Origin: Ulva prolifera
Taxonomy: Eukaryota; Chlorophyta; Ulvophyceae; Ulvales; Ulvaceae
Length of the DNA: 64,000 nt
Reading direction: 5' to 3'
Assembly: GCA_023078555.1 (NCBI GenBank)
Contig: CM041196.1
Coordinates: 12,356,985-12,420,984, forward strand
The notes under the pieces are model-generated. The model saw only the letters and a program-made list of their open reading frames with translations, did no database searches and had not been told where the DNA came from. Positions 42,151-52,554 of the stretch are shown piece by piece; position 1 is the stretch's first letter; each line of letters starts with the position of its first letter. Made by a program: the position numbers and the translations under genes.

Positions 42151-45100
42151 CGTGCAAGCGCGGCAAAGGATCGCAAACTTATCCAGCGCGGCGCCGGCCA
42201 CTGTTCACACCGTCTAAGACCCGCAACGGCCGCACCTACTGCTGCTGTGCTACATGCGTCCGGTGTGCCAGCGAGCTTGACTGAAGATCGTCAGTTTAAG
42301 AGCACGGATTGCGCGTTTCCCGCTGACGCCATCGCCGTGGGGCCTTGCATTGAATATCATCCGAGGTGCGACGCAACTGCGCATCAAACTCACGTGCGTC
42401 TGGTGGCCTCACCTGTCTGGAGATCTCGAGTGTTCGAGGTGGTCCCAACAGCATGCCGCGGCTCAAATCCTTGCGGGCTCTCGCATTCGTGGAAGCCTAT
42501 TATTGCATGGCTGATAAGCGGCCAGACGTGTACCAGTTACAAAAGAGCGAACGGGTGAAAACAAACACTGAAACCGAATCTCATCCGAATCAACAACGTG
42601 TACCAGTGAGTATCCGCCTGCGGGTTACAAAAGAGTGAACCGCCTGCGGGTGCATCCGAGTCCGGCGGTTTCTTGAGGAGCTCGTGCCGACACGCCAAGC
42701 GAATAAACTGCTGACACAGCGGAACATCTGTACTCTTTTCAAACCTGAAGAGCTTCTGTCATCAATTCAGCGTCTGCGCGCTGCCTGGGCGTGGCACCGA
42801 CTCGCCGAGTTCAACACGCAGCTCGGATTACGCCGTGGGTCATGGAGGTTGCAGTCACCGTTGAACCCGGCATGCTAGCAATGACTGGAGCTGAAAGTAT
42901 CGTGACGAGCATCATCAGTGAAGTACGGGCCCTGTATAAGATGTATCGGAGTCGAGACAAAGCTCTGAAGAGCTTCGCACTGTACGCTTCCATGGAATGG
43001 CCACGACATCTGTTCATCGTGCACACTGCATTCCCAAGAACTGTCTGGGAGCCCTGGCGGAGTGTGCTAATACCATAATGCGGCAGCGTTTCGTCGACGC
43101 GGATCCGGGGCCGAGGCATTAGTATTCAGTGTGCCCGTCCACGTCGCTAGGCGTGCTCCGGTTTGCAGGCAACTTTGGCCTGTTCATGAACAACTTCAGT
43201 GTAGCTGATTATAAGTTGTGCAGGGGGGGGGCACCTTGCCAAAGCAAAGGTTCATCAGCTCAGTGGCGTATTCTGGCTCTTGCAGGGCCCCGGGTTGCAT
43301 GTGCACGATGTTTGGTTGGTGTGGTCCATGTGTGGTTCAGTGCACCTCCAAAACAGTCCCAAAAGTAACATTTCCGGTTCTCAGCTGAGTGCTAGATATT
43401 CTTAAGGGGTTCTGTCAATTCTGATGTGGTGACCGAGGTCCATGTATATAAATATTTTCAGGTCCATCCAGACGTATCAGGCTGGTCATGCATGCAGGTT
43501 CATGAGCAACGTCGCGCATATCCTCGAAGGCGTCAAGGGCAGTGTCCCGCAGCACGCGGAGCCGGTGGCCCGCGAGCTTGCGGCACTGGTGGCCACGGCA
43601 AAATCCAAATGCGCAAAGTATGCAGACAGAAACGCATGCTCCAGCATAATTCACCTTCGCAGCGAGGCGGTGCGGTTGAATGCACATCTTCCTGTCATAG
43701 ATGCGTGCATGTGTGTGTTTCACGCCACATGTAGTGATGAACAATCGGGTTGCTGAGCGTTTGGGCACGTGGCCAATGGAGTCCCGCAGGGTATGACCCC
43801 GTGTCCCCATAGCATTGTACATGGTGCTCTACATGAACCCAGTGACTGTCTTCAGGAACGCCTTCAGTCCATCATGCAAGGCATCCAGCAGCTAATCCCG
43901 CTCCTCACTGTCTCAGTCGCCTCCGCCGCCAATGTTTCTGCCGCCGTTGCCGACCTCCAGAGCCGCGCCGCCTCCCTGGAGGCCTCCTCCGCGGAGGCCG
44001 CCGCACACCTCGGCCACCTGGGGGCCACCGTCACAGCTCTGGCGGCCTCCGCTGCCACCTCGGCTCAGATCGAGGAGTGCATGGACACCCTGAAGGCCAG
44101 CCAGATGCAGCTTGGCGAGACCAACACTGGGCTGCATGCGGTACTGGAGGGGACTGCAGACCTGCAACAGCAGCTGGCTGCCGGCGTGGACAGCATCGTG
44201 GAGTCCGTGGACATGCTGCAGGACAAATTCGAATCGTTCTCCCAGCGCATGCTGACAATGCAAGAGGAGATGAGCGGCAAAGTTGACTTAATATTGCGGC
44301 TCTTGTCAAGCTCCTGCGGCGTGGCGGCCAGCGACGCGCAGTCCATGCAGCCGGGCCGCGTCTGGTCGGTGCGGCACCAGAAGTGTCGATGTAGCCTGTT
44401 TTTGTAGCTACACTGCCTGAAAATACACAGGCATAACCCAGCCGTGTCGGCTGCCGCTACCGTGCAGGGACTGCTAGGTGCCACAGTCTCTGCTGAATGC
44501 ATTAATCAATGTTGCGCTGCAACAGCCAACCTCGCATGGCATGACAGTCAAGACGCAGTGTTGGCAATGCACTGTTCTGAGCCCGATCTAGAAATCTTAC
44601 ACCAGAGTTTGACGCTTCCTTGTGATATTGTGTCCACATGTTGAACGAAGAAGCGATTCACTCTAACGTTGTGCGACGCCCCAGGTGCGTGGGCCGCACA
44701 TATACAGCGGTACTAGCACACGGGGAGGGGAAAAAAAAGCCAGTGTCCTTAAGGACATAGGACACGCAACTGCAGACAGGAACAGCACGCCCTGGCCTTC
44801 TCGGCGAGGGTGGCTCGTGGCTCGTTTCTGTGCCCTACCAATCCAGGTGGGGCAACGTGAATTCATCACGAGGCATTTCCAGTGGCAGTAGCTGAGGCGG
44901 AGATCAGGCTGCGAGCTTTGCAGGTCATCGGCCAAGTGATCGAAGCGGGCGACGAGATCGAGGTGCCGGACAGCGACCAGCCGAAGGAATGGGCTGAAGC
45001 AATCAGGCAAGCGATCGCCTCGGGAAAACTCGCCATCTCGTCGTGTGTCGTGCTGGGTGTACCCCTCATGCCAGCGGGACCTCTGCGGCCCGTCACGCTG

Positions 45101-48100
45101 CCGTGCTGCAGCTTTGTGGTGTCCCGCGCCGGAGCGCAGCAGATGCAGGCGGCCGGCAAGTGCCAGGTGTGCAAAGCGCCACTGGCAGCCAACGCTCAGC
45201 TGCCGTGGAATGAGGCTGTTGCAGCAGCCGTGCAAGCTGAGAGCAACGGCTTTGAGCCGCGGGTCTTGAAGCGCGAAGATGTGATAATCGATGCCAGCGG
45301 ACAGAACAAGATCGGCTCGGGAGGAGAGGGGACTGTGGTGAAGGGCACACTGCGAGGAGGCAGGGCGGTGGCCGTGAAGCAGCTGCCGCTGCCGGCGGTG
45401 GTGGGGGCGACGGAGGCGGCAGTGATGAAGCAGGTGGTATCAGCTTCGTACGTCGCGGGGGTGGCGAGCCCGTATGTTTGCAAGCTGCATGGCTCCTGCT
45501 GGACGGACTCGGAGCTGTGGTGCGTCCGCTTCTGCAGCTGCCTTGTGTTGGTGTGTTTGGGTGTGGAAGCCAAGGGTCAGGCTGACATTTCTCACTCTGC
45601 ACGTGCCCATGTGCCATTCTCAGCTAATCACAAGTTTCTGTGAACAAATTGTCCGAGATGCACCATTTGGCCCTGCACGTGACCACTTCCGTCAACGCAT
45701 GTTTCATGCACTGCAGGCTCGTCATGGAGCTCTGTGATGGCAGCCTGGCTGACCTCGTGCCCCGGGTCAGGCAAGAGCGTGACATTCCGGGCCTGCCCCC
45801 TGTGGACACGATCGCCCTCGGTCTCATGCTGTGCTCCGCGCTGGATGCTGTGCACCACAGGGCGCGCTGCCTGCACCTGGATATCACCCCCGGCAATGTC
45901 CTGCTGACGGCGCCGACCGGGTCTGGCGAGGCGGGTGACGAGGCGCGCGGTGTGAGGCTGTCCGACTTTGGGCTGTCGAAGCACCTCCCGTCCTGCGTGC
46001 TCTCTTCTCTGAAGACAAACGGCCCGCATTCGATCGTGCATGGAGTGGCCAAGGGCACGCCGGGGTACGCGTCCATGGAGCAGCTGCAGCGCAAGGCGCA
46101 GCGGCGCAGCGACGTGTACAGCCTGGGCGCGACGCTGCTGTACGCGGCGACAGGGGCGCACCCGTTCGGGGGGGAATCGCGGGATGTCATACATTTCCAG
46201 CTGATATCAGGTGCGCTGAACTCCTGGTGGGGACCATGTTCTGTTGATTCGTCTGCTGACCAGCGGGCTGGCTCAGAACCAACTTGAGACCATTCTGCGG
46301 ATCAACGGTGTACACGCAGCTGCTCACTAGTTCCACAACTGCTGTGACCAGATATCTATCGATACATGTTTATCCATCCGCATGCGTACTGGCATTAACA
46401 ACACGATCCTCGAGTGCTTATGGAGCGGAGAGGATGTCGTCCATGCATACGCTCAGGTTGACTGCGCTGTAGCACCTCGAGCTCAGCCTGCTGCAGATGG
46501 GGTACTCTAGAGCTCCCAAGCGCGTGAATGTGTGGTGAGCAGCTGTGTCCAGAGTGCATGATCATGGAATATCTCCGCAGCCACCACAATCGTACTCTGT
46601 CTCCGGAGATTCGTCAAGTCGACTTTGAGTTGCCCTATAAATGTTGCCTTGAGGTGATTTCCAGGTGGTTTGGCCCAAAAGTCACATGTCCATTCAATGT
46701 TGCCCATGTTCTTAGAGCGACTTCAGGATACAATACGTTCAACCAGATCCTGTAGACTGTGCTCGGGGCGGCTGCAAGGCCAGTGAGATTCATGTGTGAT
46801 CGTTGGTGTCAGCTGCAGGCAACCCGATGCCGGTCCCCGATCACGTCGAGCCTGCGGCTCTGAAGGACCTCATCACGTCGATGACAGCTGTCGAGGCAGG
46901 CGCCAGGCCGGCCCTCGCAGAGGTGCAGCAGCGCCTTCAGGCCATTTACAGTGCTCTGCTGGCGGAGGGCGCGGCAACCTGCTTCATTGCGCCACCCGGC
47001 CACATGCCGGCCATCAAGGCTCCAGGACGCCACACTGCTGAAAGGAAGTCAGGTCTGGACTGTTCTAACAAGACCGAGCAGAAGACTGCCAACGTTGATG
47101 CGCCTGTGGACTCGATGAGGTCTCTAGCCCTCCAGTCTGCCCCAGAGTCGGACGCGGTGGCATACGTTCATACAACCAACAGCCTGCACACCACACAACC
47201 AGCCCGGTCAAGTGGCGGTCACGAGGTGTGTGCTTGTACGTGCCATCGTCACAGAGCAGAGTCTGTGCTGGACACGCGCAACACAGTACCAGGAGCATAT
47301 GTCCATAAAACTATGGGTTGTCTGGGATACTCACGTCGGTCGCTGCTTTGCGCTGCGGTTCTACGCGGGAGTTGGCTGGCTGCTGTGACGTTCGGGGCTA
47401 CTCAACCCCTGTGATTTGAGATTAGATCTGCGCCTGCAACCGATTCTTTTGTATGGGCTTGTACATGCGAGCATGTGGCTTTGTTGCATATGTTGCGTGT
47501 GTCGCGTTAACGCCGAGCACATGGACACAGTTTTCCACCACCAATGTGCCCTCTCTGGGTGACTCCAGCGCAGGGCATGCACCTTCACAGGCAAGCCCAT
47601 GTTCAATCTGCTTTTGCAGGATGTGAGTGGGATCCACACCGTGGAGGACTTGCTTTCACGCCTTCACGCCGGCGCCCCCGACCGCGTCTTCGACTTCGGC
47701 GGCCGCACGCTGCGCCTCACTTCGAACTGGAAGGCTGCGTCAGACATGTACGCTGCGCGGTGGGAGAACAAGATGACTGCTTATGCGCAGCTGAGCCAAG
47801 GCGGAGGAGTCGTGTCCAACGTGACTCTGGCGATGGACGTTTATGCTAACGCGGTGTCCCTCTGCGGATCAAGCCGGGTTGAGTTCCACAACGTCACATT
47901 CCAGGGTAAGTTCACTTGATGGCAGCCGTCCTGAGCCGCTGCGGGTCTACATGCCACGGTGCTATGCGCATGTATTGGCTCCGCACGTGTAATTATTACG
48001 AGTTCACTGCAATTGACGACCTGCGTCCAGGTGGCCTCGTAAGATCGGCATTCGAAAGCTGATGTGCATGAATCATGTCTCCCACAACACCACCACGTCT

Positions 48101-51100
48101 GTCCGGATGGCATGTCATCCAATGCACATGACGATCCACAAGCACGCCCGACATGTGTGTGTCTGTGCGTGGCACTTCCCAGACCGGGTGCCGTGCCGCC
48201 ACGCAGTTTTGTTCCATGCCTACCCACGGCCTTCACGAGCACCAGTGATCGCCTGTCTTTGTGCAGGAGGAGTACTCTTTGGCGCAGGCAAGCATTGCCA
48301 TGTTGAGCTCAGAGAAGCCACCTTTGAGGACAGTGCCGTCGTTGCAGAGTTTGGGGCGACGGTGCACCTGCACGGCGGGCGGCTGCAGGCCCACCGGCCT
48401 TATGCAAATGGTGTCGATGGGGATGTCCAGTGTTCAGTGATGGATGAGGGCACCACCGTGCACGCCACTGGCACTACATTCGATGGCGTCATTATAGTAT
48501 GTGGTGGCGCCGCCTTCACTGGCGACCGCGTGCATGTCCGGCTTGGAGACGGGGACACCGCCGGCATTTCTGTCGCTGGCAAGGGCAGCCAGGTCACCTT
48601 GAAGTACTCTGATGTGACCGCCGCCTCCGGCGTTACCCAGGCATCGCGCGTAGGTGTGCGCGCGGAGAATGGGGCCGTGGTCAACATGACCAGGTGCACA
48701 GTGGAGCAGCTCTGGCGGGGCGTTTCAGTTGTTGCGGGGGCCCGCGCCTGTCTCTACGACTGCTTTATAAGTGCTGTGGAGGACGGGCTGTTGATTAAGG
48801 GGGCGGAAACGGCGGTCAAGGCGGTGGGGTGCACCTTCCGTGGCGACACAGCGGCTGTGGCGTCCGCAACCGACGTTGTCACGAACAACGTCTCACTCGA
48901 CCGTTGCAATGTGGAGGGGCCAACACACACATTCGAGAGCCAGGAACAGCACCAAGCTGGCGAGACTGAGCCTGCATCTGCGCCGAGGCAGGCACAGGCA
49001 GGCCGCGGCCCGGGAGGAGGAGGCGGCGTCCAGTCCGCCCCAGAATCAGCCTCAGCGGAAGGCGCCCAGGCTGTCGATCGCACGCCCAGCCAGCAGCCTG
49101 CACAGGAACGACAACAAGCGGGTAATCTAGATGGCGTTCGCCAATACAGCGGTCACGAGGTGTGCCACCACTACATGTGCCTGCCGCTGCCGCACGAGAT
49201 GGCGAAGGGCACAGGCACCGCATGCCCTGCGCTGGATGCTTTTTGAGATTCTGCATAGGTGGAAAGGATGGCCTATGCAATGCAGGCTTTCCGGAAGACT
49301 GCTTGCTTACCTGTGTGGGTATCTCCGCATAATGCTGCACAGATTCCCGCTGCATCGGCTGGCACACTGCGGGTGCATTGAGGGTAGGGCATGCACCCAC
49401 ACTGCCACTGGCGCATCTATGTCCACTCTGTCTGTGCAGGATGTGAGCGGCATCCGCTCTGTCGAGGATCTGTTTGCGCGCCTCGATACCGGCGCGCCCG
49501 GCCGCACCTTTGACTTCAGCGGCCGCACGCTGCATCTCACCTCCAGCTGGAAGGCCGCCTCAGATGCACATTGCCCGAATTGGCAAATGCCAGTGACAAC
49601 CTGCGCGCAGCTGAGTATCGGCTGCGGGGTCGTCTCCAACGTGACTCTGGTGCTGGGTGGTGCCGATCGTGTGATTTACCTCCGCGGATCAAGCCGGGTC
49701 GAGTTCCGCAACGTCACAGTTCAAGGTGGGTGCACTTGGCGCCAAGCGCGGTTGCATCATTGAAGTAAAGCACTGCCACAGTGATCGCTCTGCGTTTGTG
49801 CCAACTGTTGGCTGTACATGTGCATTTCTCATAATCCTTGCAAGATTGCCATCATCCCCACTGCTTGCTCTTACCATACCTGACCAGAATCGCGGGCAGC
49901 GTCGGGGGCCCTCCAGGCCGCGTATGCCTCGTTTCAATTCAGGTACCACCATGCCATTGAAAACCACCTGCAATCCATGCGCAGGGCTATGTTATATACA
50001 CCGCTGCAAGCGCCCATCTGTGTATGCACAGACATGGTATTGTCAGGGTGTTGCAACGTGCAACGACATAGCTCTGGCTCTTGTTGGGCACCAATGCACC
50101 AGCACCGTGCAACGCCCAACTCTGTGCAGGGGGCATGCTTTGGTGCGTGGGCAAGCTTTGCCGCGTGGTTCTCAGGGACTCCACCTTTGAGGGCTGCCGG
50201 TTGTCGGTTGTGAGGGGCGCGGCAGTGCACCTCCACGGCGGCCGCCTGCACGCCCTGCCACCGGAGGTCGCTAAAGAGCGGTACCTTTGTGAAGCATCTG
50301 GTGAGGGCACCACCGTGCACGCCACTGGCACCACATTCGACGGCGACATTGGCACATTTCGCGGCGCATCCTTCACTGGCGAGCACGTGCACGTCAGGCT
50401 GGGCAGCGAAATTAAATTTGGCGTTTGGGTCACAGGCAAGGGCAGCCGCGTCACTCTGAGTGGATGTGATGTCGCCTGGGCATCAGTCGCCCCCCCTGAA
50501 GGGAGCAATGGTGTGACTGCACAGGAGGCGGGTGTGGTCCATTTGACCAACTGCACCGTGGTAGCTGGTCATCGCGGTATGGAGGTGTCAGGACATGCAT
50601 ATGCCTGCCTGCGCGACTGTCGGATTCGGGCGGAGGGGAACGGGCTGTGGGTTGCGGGGGCGAAAGCGACGGTCAAGGCGGTGGGGTGCACCTTCCGCGG
50701 CGGTAGCGTAGCCATTGCCACCGACGTAAGCGCAGGCAATGTTTCACTGCAAAACTGTGATGTTGCGTCAAGGCGGGAGTTTGAGCTCACTGGAGCAGGT
50801 GCACAGACTGGAGCAGTAGAGCGCACTGGAGCTGCGACAGGAGGGTTAAAGAAGCTGGCTCGCTGGGTGCGGTGGTAGGCCTAGAGCGTCATTACATACG
50901 CACGCCTGCGGTTGCATATGCATGAGCTGCGATGTGCGCGCTGACTCCGTATCATATGTGTGCGCACGCCTGAGGTTGCGAGCGGCTTGAGGGTCTGGGG
51001 TCGCCCATCACCTGCGCCTCAGCCACTGTGTGAGTATATGTATGTGCAGCGGGCACGGGGGTCTGGTTAGTCACGGTCGTCATAGGTGCGGTCGGAGCGG

Positions 51101-51762
51101 GTCACCCGGCAACGCCACGGGCCCTTTGACCACGACCCGGGGCCTCAGGGCAGGGTGGGACCAAGGTCCAGCATGCTGTTAAAGAGCGGATCACTTCTGC
51201 TTCTGTGCTGCACGTTACGAGTACGACTAGTAGATGTTTATAATTGCCTTCCTCAGTGGCGTCTTTGCCATTTCAAAGTCTTACATCTGGCTTTTGAAAT
51301 ATGCCGCCACCGCGCTGGGTATTGCTATCCATGTAGCATGGCGTTGCATAGAGACGCTAATCTCGCAGGTATTGGCAGCTCCGTTCCAGAAGGATGAGAG
51401 TGCAACCACCATTCACCCCCCCTTAGCCATCAACTGATAGCCGTGTCTTGCACACTGCAGGCCGGTGACTGTTGTGCCACACATTGCTCTGCGTCGGGTG
51501 AAAAGTTTGGTGTATCTGTATGTTACAAGGGCAAAGCTAGAGAACTCCTATGTGTTCAGTTGCTTTCGCTGGACGTCTGTTGACGCGGGCACCCGCCTGT
51601 GGATGGTGTGGGTGGGAGACACACTGTACGGCATGCGAGCGAGTCACACGCGAGTGTTCGGGCACGAAGTACCTGCAGCGGAATAACGGGGACGCCTGTG
51701 ACCACGTCATGATCGTACCCCAGGGACGCTGCCTGAGGGAACCTGCCTGGTTGCAGCGCTGA
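42151..51762 (+). CDS. Copy 4: U-box-like/kinase/double beta-helix/membrane protein, best preserved
   Basis: Reference copy. Exons from the coiled coil onward: 43856-44368, 44924-45519, 45717-46210, 46819-47225, 47620-47905, 48267-49159, 49440-49725, 50130-50866, 51234-51368, 51461-51583, with a further Cys-rich frame to 51762. All are open and in phase, giving about 1,490 residues, preceded by helical blocks near 42657-43702. Order: helices, coiled coil, degenerate RING/U-box, kinase, beta-helix 1, beta-helix 2, basic stretch, hydrophobic segment, Cys-rich end. The basic KKLAR patch just before the hydrophobic exon suggests the long N-terminal part faces the cytosol. No signal peptide was found. 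The 5' end is uncertain because small indels disturb the two upstream helical exons. Confidence 0.75.
42657..42847 (+). other. Helical N-terminal block 1, copy 4
   Basis: RVRRFLEELVPTRQANKLLT, ..ICTLFKPEELLSSIQRLRAA.., as in copy 1 but without the 29-bp insertion. It overlaps the start of the next helical block in a different frame. The same paradox exists in copies 1 and 5, so it is a property of the family. Confidence 0.4.
42842..43018 (+). other. Helical N-terminal exon 2, copy 4
   Basis: MEVAVTVEPGMLAMTGAESI, then ..SIISEVRALYKMYRSRDKAL. An 11-nt insertion and a 7-nt deletion before the donor change the exon end by 4 nt relative to copies 1 and 5. The phase no longer fits the next exon by my model. 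Confidence 0.4.
43498..43702 (+). CDS. Helical N-terminal exon 3, copy 4
   Basis: FMSNVAHILEGVKGSVPQHA, EPVARELAALVATAKSKCAK, ..NACSSIIHLRSEAVRLNAHL. The donor position reads GCGTGC where copies 1 and 5 have GTGTGC, so a GC-type donor or another site must be used. An in-frame ATG at 43502 is a possible start. Confidence 0.45.
43856..44368 (+). CDS. Coiled-coil exon, copy 4
   Basis: ERLQSIMQGIQQLIPLL..., 513 nt, phase 0. Compared with copy 1 the changes are mostly conservative. The C-terminal LILRLLSSSCGVAASDAQSM is shared with copy 5 and differs from copies 1 and 3 (..GGAAGI.TQSM), so two sequence types exist at this spot. Confidence 0.75.
44924..45519 (+). CDS. RING/U-box-like and kinase N-lobe exon, copy 4
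   Basis: VIGQVIEAGDEIEVPDSDQP; CCSFVVSRAGAQQM, CQVCKAPLAANAQLPWNEAV; glycine loop IGSGGEGTVVKG; lysine in VAVKQLPLP. 'PWNEAV' matches the 'P-N-x2-L/V' end of U-box domains better than the PCNEAV of copy 1. RING zinc ligands are incomplete, so a metal-free U-box-type fold is more likely than a RING. Confidence 0.75.
45717..46210 (+). CDS. Kinase C-lobe exon, copy 4
   Basis: LVMELCDGSLADLV, HLDITPGNVLL, VRLSDFGLSKH, GTPGYASMEQLQRK, RRSDVYSLGATLLYAATGAH. Catalytic Asp, Asn and DFG are present. The HRD arginine is Leu, the catalytic-loop Lys is Thr, and the APE position reads SME. 494 nt, equal to copy 1. Confidence 0.8.
46819..47225 (+). CDS. Kinase tail exon, copy 4
   Basis: GNPMPVPDHVEPAALKDLIT, AVEAGARPALAEVQQRL, linker, GHE end. 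407 nt, phase 0 donor GTGTGTG. Closest to copy 1. Confidence 0.75.
47620..47905 (+). CDS. Beta-helix module 1 cap exon, copy 4
   Basis: DVSGIHTVEDLLSRLHAGAP, FGGRTLRLTSNWKAASDM, VSNVTLAMDVYANAVSLCG, SSRVEFHNVTFQG. Donor GTAAGT. The 3' intron is almost identical to that of copy 1. Confidence 0.75.
48267..49159 (+). CDS. Beta-helix module 1 coils, copy 4
   Basis: 893 nt, as in copy 1. The coil cores are conserved, while exposed positions differ (DVQCSVMDEGTTVHATG; VIIVCGGAAFTGDRV; DTAGISVAGKGSQV). Changes cluster in predicted turns rather than strands, consistent with a repeated scaffold presenting variable surface residues. Confidence 0.75.
49440..49725 (+). CDS. Beta-helix module 2 cap exon, copy 4
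   Basis: DVSGIRSVEDLFARLDTGAP, FSGRTLHLTSSWKAASD, CPNWQMPVTTCAQLSIGCG, SSRVEFRNVTVQG; 286 nt. Confidence 0.75.
50130..50878 (+). CDS. Beta-helix module 2 coils and basic end, copy 4
   Basis: CRVVLRDSTFEGCRLSV through NVSLQNCDVAS, then ELTGAGAQTGAVERTG and GGLKKLARW. The frame reaches TAG at 50876-50878 after VRW. GTGCGG at 50867 is the donor type used elsewhere in this gene. If used, it yields phase 0 and joins the hydrophobic exon at 51234. Both ends are plausible and may be alternative isoforms. Confidence 0.75.
51234..51368 (+). CDS. Hydrophobic membrane exon, copy 4
   Basis: MFIIAFLSGVFAISKSYIWL then LKYAATALGIAIHVAWRCIE. About 36 hydrophobic residues with two lysines, so either a hairpin or one long transmembrane helix. 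Acceptor AGTAG at 51229-51233, donor GTATTG; phase 0 at both sides fits 50866 and 51461. The basic residues KK..R lie on the N-terminal side (positive-inside). Confidence 0.55.
51461..51762 (+). CDS. Cysteine-rich C-terminal segment, copy 4
   Basis: Frame 1: AGDCCATHCSASGEKFGVSV, CYKGKARELLC, stop at 51581-51583. Frame 2, open to TGA 51760-51762: ACGWCGWETHCTACERVTRE, ..DACDHVMIVPQGRCLREP. Frame 2 is not preceded by AG at its homologous border, so if it is translated it probably uses the TTCAG at about 51557 with a GTGACT donor at about 51465. I cannot decide between the ends. Confidence 0.45.
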
Positions 51763-51865
51763 ACAAATCCACTGTGACACTGTGCGCATGGCCGGTGTTG
51801 ATCTGAGGCGGTACGCAGTTATGTGTCGTGTGCTAGTGCTTGCATACGTGTGTGATGCCCTCATA

Positions 51866-52302
51866 TCATGTATAGGTATTCAAATGAGTCATGTGGCTAC
51901 CTGCCTGCTTGATTGACTCGATTATGTGGATGTCAGCAATCACTGTACGACCTTGCATGTATAGTGTACGCGATAAATCACCAAACATACGTGTAATGCC
52001 CATTTTGCAGCGGTCAAACGAAGTGGTCGCTGCCGCCGCTGCCGCTACGCCGGCGCCATGGCTGCTAAGCCGGCAATCCGCCGCTTGGACCCGCCCCTTC
52101 ACCCACAGAGCATCACCGTCCGCACTCACCACCGTGTCGCGCATGCATGCCTGTGCCCCGGTATCTACCTGGACCCCTCTCACCACCCGCGTCACCGTGC
52201 AGTCAGACAAGCTCACCGCCGCATCCTCTTGTGAACAGTCACCGCGCGTCACGTCCCTCAGTGTACACCGGCAGTGCTGGCCTTCGCACACGAGGGTGCA
52301 AC
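51866..52302 (-). CDS. Module 2-like exon of convergent relative m4
   Basis: - strand acceptor GTGTGCAG. CTLVCEGQHCRCTLRDVTRG, AAVSLSDCTVTRVVRGVQV, ACMRDTVVSADGDALWVKG, FDRCKMGITRMFGDLSRTL; stop at 51866-51868, about 100 nt from the end of copy 4. Open throughout, unlike m3. It lacks the central coils preserved in m2. Confidence 0.6.
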
Positions 52303-52384
52303 CTGCACACAGCTCTGGATGGGCTGGGGCAGCCATGGCAATCTGCGAGGGCAGTGCTGCTGCCCTTGCGCCGGGGCCGCCCAT

Positions 52385-52554
52385 AGAGCCACGACTCCTC
52401 TGCCATTGAACAGCTCACGCTTGGAGTTGGCGATTTCCATGCGGGGGTTCGGGCGCAGCTTTGCGCCGTGGTTGTCGAAGTTGTGGGCCATGTGGAGCGG
52501 GCAGGACTCAAGGCGCTTGAACAGGATATTCACGGTGCGAATGCCAGCGGCGTC
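52385..52554 (-). CDS. Cap exon of convergent relative m4
   Basis: - strand acceptor GTGTGCAG before 52554; DAAGIRTVNILFKRLESCPL, ..NFDNHGAKLRPNPRMEIAN, GRGVVALW. Equivalent to the + strand cap exons but diverged. The second half of the cap (VSNVT..) is degenerate and the donor is unclear. Confidence 0.5.

Noticed and set aside
50840-50878. C-terminal KKLARWVRW as an antimicrobial peptide
   Set aside because: Short cationic amphipathic ends occur by chance; context (donor site and membrane exon) offers a simpler explanation as juxtamembrane patch.
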